Shown here one piece after another: positions 6,077 through 7,914 of a stretch of DNA of 7,914 nt. The position numbers and the translations under genes are program-made. The stretch comes from an uncultured bacterium (GTDB lineage Bacteria; Actinomycetota; Actinomycetes; S36-B12), in the NCBI GenBank assembly GCA_903908025.1, contig CAIVQM010000311.1, positions 1-7,914 of the forward strand, in the 5' to 3' direction. The notes beneath the pieces were generated by a model that did no database searches, was not told the DNA's origin, and saw only the letters and a list, made by a program, of their open reading frames with translations. Position 1 is the stretch's first letter. The number at the start of each line of letters is the position of its first letter.

Positions 6077-7486
6077 CTACTGCCGTTCAACGACCTTCTC
6101 GTAGAGGCCGCGCAATCGACCCTGAGAATCGTAGACCGTCTTGAGCCGGTCGTACTCGACTCCGCCATAGATTTCCCGGAAGTCCGCCCGGTCGTAGAAG
6201 GCGGTGGAGTAGAGAGACTTGCGGCCGTCGAGGCCGGTGACGACCTCCTCGATTCGCCGGTTGACAGTGCCCTCGTCAGGGTCCGTGCCTGCCGGCAGGG
6301 GGACCGTCGACCAGAAGCCGACGTTGACGTAGAGCGTCTGGGGATCAAACTCGTAGAGCGGCCAACGGGCCGCCGGGTCGCGCTGCCGCAGGGGGCAGAC
6401 CCACACCGGCTGGATTCCGACCTCCCGGTGGAAGAAGTCGAGGAACTCGACGAGGCGATCGGCGGGGACCTCGATGTCCTGGACGACCGCCTCCCGAGCC
6501 GGCTTGCCGCGCAGCCGCGCTGCTCGCGCCGACAGGGTGTAGCGGCGGTCGAGGGCGACGAGCTTCCAGTAGACGTCACTGCGCAGGCGGCTCTTCGGCC
6601 ACAGGCGCCGCAGGGTCGGGTTCTGCGCACCGAAGGCGCGGGAGCACCAGAACCAGTCGGTGTCCCAGCGCCACAGGTAGTCGTGGATGGTCAGGGCATC
6701 GATCGTCCGGGACTGGATGGAGCGGTAGTAGATGCCCATCCCCGTGTAGTCACTGGGCGTCATTCCGGCGGGCAGCGCGTCGACCATCGTCCCGATGGTC
6801 AGGTACTGCTCATCAGGGGAGAAGACCGTGCCGTCCAGGAAGTCGACCTGGCGGCCCTCGAACTCCCGGGCTGCGGCGATCGCCGTCATTGCTTCGGTGA
6901 GGGCCTCGGCAGTTGCGAACCGGACATGGCGAAGCAGCACGAACGGGCGCGTCGGTTCGAGTTCGATGCGCAGCCGAAGGGCGTAGCCGAGTGACCCGTA
7001 GGAGTTCGGGAAGCCGTAGAACAGGTCGCGGTGTGGATCGTCGGCCGCACCACTGACCGTGAGGATCTCGCCCGCCCCGGTGAGGATGTCCATCTCGATC
7101 ACCGACTCGTGTGGCGTGCCGTTGCGGAAGCTCGCGCTCTCGATCCCGAGCCCGGTTACGGCACCGCCCAGGGTGATGGTGCGCAGTTGCGGAACGCACA
7201 TCGGCATGAGGCCGTGCGGGAGGGTGGCGTCGACGAGGTGCTCGTAGGTCGTCATGCCGAGCACCTCCGCCGTGCGGGCATCGGGGTCGACATGCAGGAC
7301 GCCATCGAAGGCGGCGACGTCGAGCCCCGGGCTGCTCACGGCATCGCGTGGGCGGAACAGGTTCGAGGTGCGCTTGGCCAGGCGGACGGGCGCCCCGACG
7401 GGGATCGACCCGTACTGCGCGAGCAGCGTGGACTGCAGGGCGCGGTAGCGCTCCTGCCACGAGGCGTCAGGCTCGGTCGTCGTCAC
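6077..7486 (-). CDS. tmsA: FAD-binding oxidoreductase, probable 10-methylene fatty acid reductase (TmsA/BfaA-like)
   Basis: This flavoprotein of about 469 aa belongs to the FAD-binding type 4 (DWARF1/DHCR24-like) group. By homology to TmsA/BfaA it reduces the 10-methylene group made by its partner methyltransferase to a 10-methyl branch, using NADPH. The FAD-binding domain is visible at 104-143 (TITLGGAVTGLGIESASFRNG onset) and 159-176 (FPNSYGSLGYALRLRIEL). Residues from about 210 form the substrate or cap domain. The frame stays open to an ATG at 7705, but the extra N-terminus is Arg/Ser/Thr-rich, lacks family features and overlaps the divergent gene. I chose the GTG at 7486, which begins MTTTEPDASWQERYRAL; a GTG at 7495 is possible. 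No Shine-Dalgarno precedes 7486, but a -10-like hexamer lies 7 nt upstream, suggesting a leaderless mRNA. The TAG stop is 19 nt before tmsB, so the two are one operon. Confidence 0.83.
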   Translation of the reverse strand: MTTTEPDASWQERYRALQSTLLAQYGSIPVGAPVRLAKRTSNLFRPRDAVSSPGLDVAAFDGVLHVDPDARTAEVLGMTTYEHLVDATLPHGLMPMCVPQLRTITLGGAVTGLGIESASFRNGTPHESVIEMDILTGAGEILTVSGAADDPHRDLFYGFPNSYGSLGYALRLRIELEPTRPFVLLRHVRFATAEALTEAMTAIAAAREFEGRQVDFLDGTVFSPDEQYLTIGTMVDALPAGMTPSDYTGMGIYYRSIQSRTIDALTIHDYLWRWDTDWFWCSRAFGAQNPTLRRLWPKSRLRSDVYWKLVALDRRYTLSARAARLRGKPAREAVVQDIEVPADRLVEFLDFFHREVGIQPVWVCPLRQRDPAARWPLYEFDPQTLYVNVGFWSTVPLPAGTDPDEGTVNRRIEEVVTGLDGRKSLYSTAFYDRADFREIYGGVEYDRLKTVYDSQGRLRGLYEKVVERQ

Positions 7487-7493
7487 GGGGCAC

Positions 7494-7522
7494 ACGCTAG
7501 CCAAGGGTGGTCGCTGCGTCAG
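7494..7522 (-). promoter_or_regulatory. Predicted sigma-A-type promoter of tmsAB, leaderless
   Basis: On the minus strand, CTGACG (7522-7517, compare TTGACA) is followed after exactly 17 nt by TAGCGT (7499-7494), which fits the actinobacterial TANNNT -10 form. Seven nucleotides separate the -10 from the GTG start at 7486, so transcription would begin at or next to the start codon. No Shine-Dalgarno is present. This is a prediction from spacing and weak hexamer matches. Confidence 0.5.
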
Positions 7523-7529
7523 GCCGCTG

Positions 7530-7559
7530 GCGACGGACTCGGGAAGCGTGGTGGACAAT
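7530..7559 (+). promoter_or_regulatory. Predicted promoter of the divergent membrane-protein gene, possibly leaderless
   Basis: GACAAT at 7554-7559 resembles a -10 hexamer (TATAAT; second and last bases kept) and lies 6 nt before the ATG at 7566. A weak -35 candidate, GCGACG (7530-7535), precedes it by 18 nt. No Shine-Dalgarno is visible, so a leaderless transcript is plausible. The -35 match is poor, so confidence is low. Confidence 0.35.
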
Positions 7560-7565
7560 GGCCCG

Positions 7566-7914
7566 ATGAGTGACCCAGTCAGCCCGACAGCGCCAGCGCC
7601 AGCTCGTCGACCGCGACGGTGGATCCCATACGTGGCGGGTGCGCTCGCCTTCCTGGTGACGCTCGTCCTGGTCGGCACCCTCGTCAGCGACTGGGCGGCC
7701 CGCAACTACGAGATGCGCACGCTGCTGACCCGGATCGAGGCCTCGGAGACCGCGATGGGCGATCTGCAGACCAACGTCGAGGAGATCCTTGCCCGCTACC
7801 AGGCCGAGGGGGAGCTGACGGACGAGAGCCGGGCCGCCCTCGACGCGGAACTGGCAGCTGTGGCGGCGACGGGGCGCGACTCGATCGCTGCGGCCGGTGA
7901 TGGTGTCGCCGGCG
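7566..7914 (+). CDS. Single-pass membrane protein with charged helical extracytoplasmic region, function unknown, partial (runs off the right edge)
   Basis: From the ATG at 7566 the frame is open for 116 codons to the window end. The protein has a short Pro/Ala/Arg-rich cytoplasmic N-terminus (MSDPVSPTAPAPARRPRRW). One hydrophobic segment follows at about 20-40 (PYVAGALAFLVTLVLVGTLV). After that comes a Glu/Leu/Ala-rich stretch (about 48-102, rich in E, R and L) with helix or coiled-coil character. The positive residues before the membrane segment suggest N-in, C-out topology, either as a signal anchor or an uncleaved signal. I do not recognise a family. It is divergent from tmsA across 79 bp, which could mean shared regulation. 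Codon use is high-GC at third positions, as in the neighbours, supporting a real gene. Its ATG at 7566 has a candidate -10 but no ribosome-binding site. Confidence 0.72.
   Translation, partial: MSDPVSPTAPAPARRPRRWIPYVAGALAFLVTLVLVGTLVSDWAARNYEMRTLLTRIEASETAMGDLQTNVEEILARYQAEGELTDESRAALDAELAAVAATGRDSIAAAGDGVAG

Noticed and set aside
5951..6994. Long plus-strand open frame opposite tmsA (347 codons)
   Set aside because: It is antisense to the FAD oxidoreductase and lacks recognisable motifs; a GC-bias artefact.
7487..7705. N-terminal extension of tmsA up to an ATG at 7705
   Set aside because: The added residues are Arg/Ser/Thr-rich and unlike the family, and the extension would overlap the divergent gene by 140 nt. 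The GTG at 7486 with its promoter-like spacing is better.
1..7914. tRNA, rRNA, CRISPR array or insertion sequence in the window
   Set aside because: I saw no regularly spaced repeats, no transposase-like frame with terminal inverted repeats, and no recognisable structural RNA; nearly all bases are coding.

Overview
The window is high-GC DNA with dense, mostly co-directional genes, GTG starts, leaderless-looking promoters and lipid and hydrogenase genes typical of Actinomycetota. The best matches I can recall are mycobacterial and related proteins, but genus and species cannot be fixed from this window. Seven complete genes lie on the minus strand. A minus-strand gene is cut by the left edge and a plus-strand gene by the right edge.

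Right part (about 4804-7914). An FAD-binding oxidoreductase (tmsA/bfaA type, 6077-7486) and a SAM-dependent fatty-acyl methyltransferase of the cyclopropane synthase family (tmsB/bfaB type, 4804-6057) form a tight two-gene minus-strand operon. By homology they make 10-methyl branched fatty acids such as tuberculostearate: the methyltransferase makes a 10-methylene acyl chain and the flavoprotein reduces it. A 79-bp divergent spacer separates tmsA from a plus-strand gene (7566 to the window end) for a single-pass membrane protein of unknown function with a charged, helical extracytoplasmic region. Both genes appear to lack a Shine-Dalgarno site and have -10-like hexamers 6-7 nt before their start codons.

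Middle (4609-4803). A 195-bp intergenic region holds a 14-bp palindrome that matches the DosR/DevR hypoxia-regulator box at 12 of 14 positions. It lies 112 nt upstream of the first hydrogenase-operon gene, so the operon may respond to hypoxia or redox state.

Left part (1-4608). One minus-strand operon runs, in transcription order: a 176-aa DUF1641 protein resembling HucM, hypA, hypB, the hydrogenase small subunit (hucS type), the large subunit (hucL type) and a maturation endopeptidase. The spacings are very short (3, 3, -4 and 33 nt), then 86 nt before the protease. The hydrogenase looks like a group 2a (Huc-type) [NiFe] uptake hydrogenase, the family that oxidises H2 down to atmospheric concentrations and passes electrons to menaquinone. 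The small subunit lacks one ligand at both the proximal and distal cluster sites (Asn15 and Gln201), which predicts three [3Fe-4S] clusters. HypA and HypB deliver nickel, the protease removes the 18-residue C-terminal tail of the large subunit, and the DUF1641 protein probably forms the membrane-associated stalk or quinone conduit. A perfect 14-bp hairpin lies between hucL and the protease gene.

The points most worth a second look are the DosR-like box, the four PE[I/V] repeats in the DUF1641 protein, the placement of hypA-hypB between the stalk gene and hucS, the hairpin, and the paired leaderless promoters.
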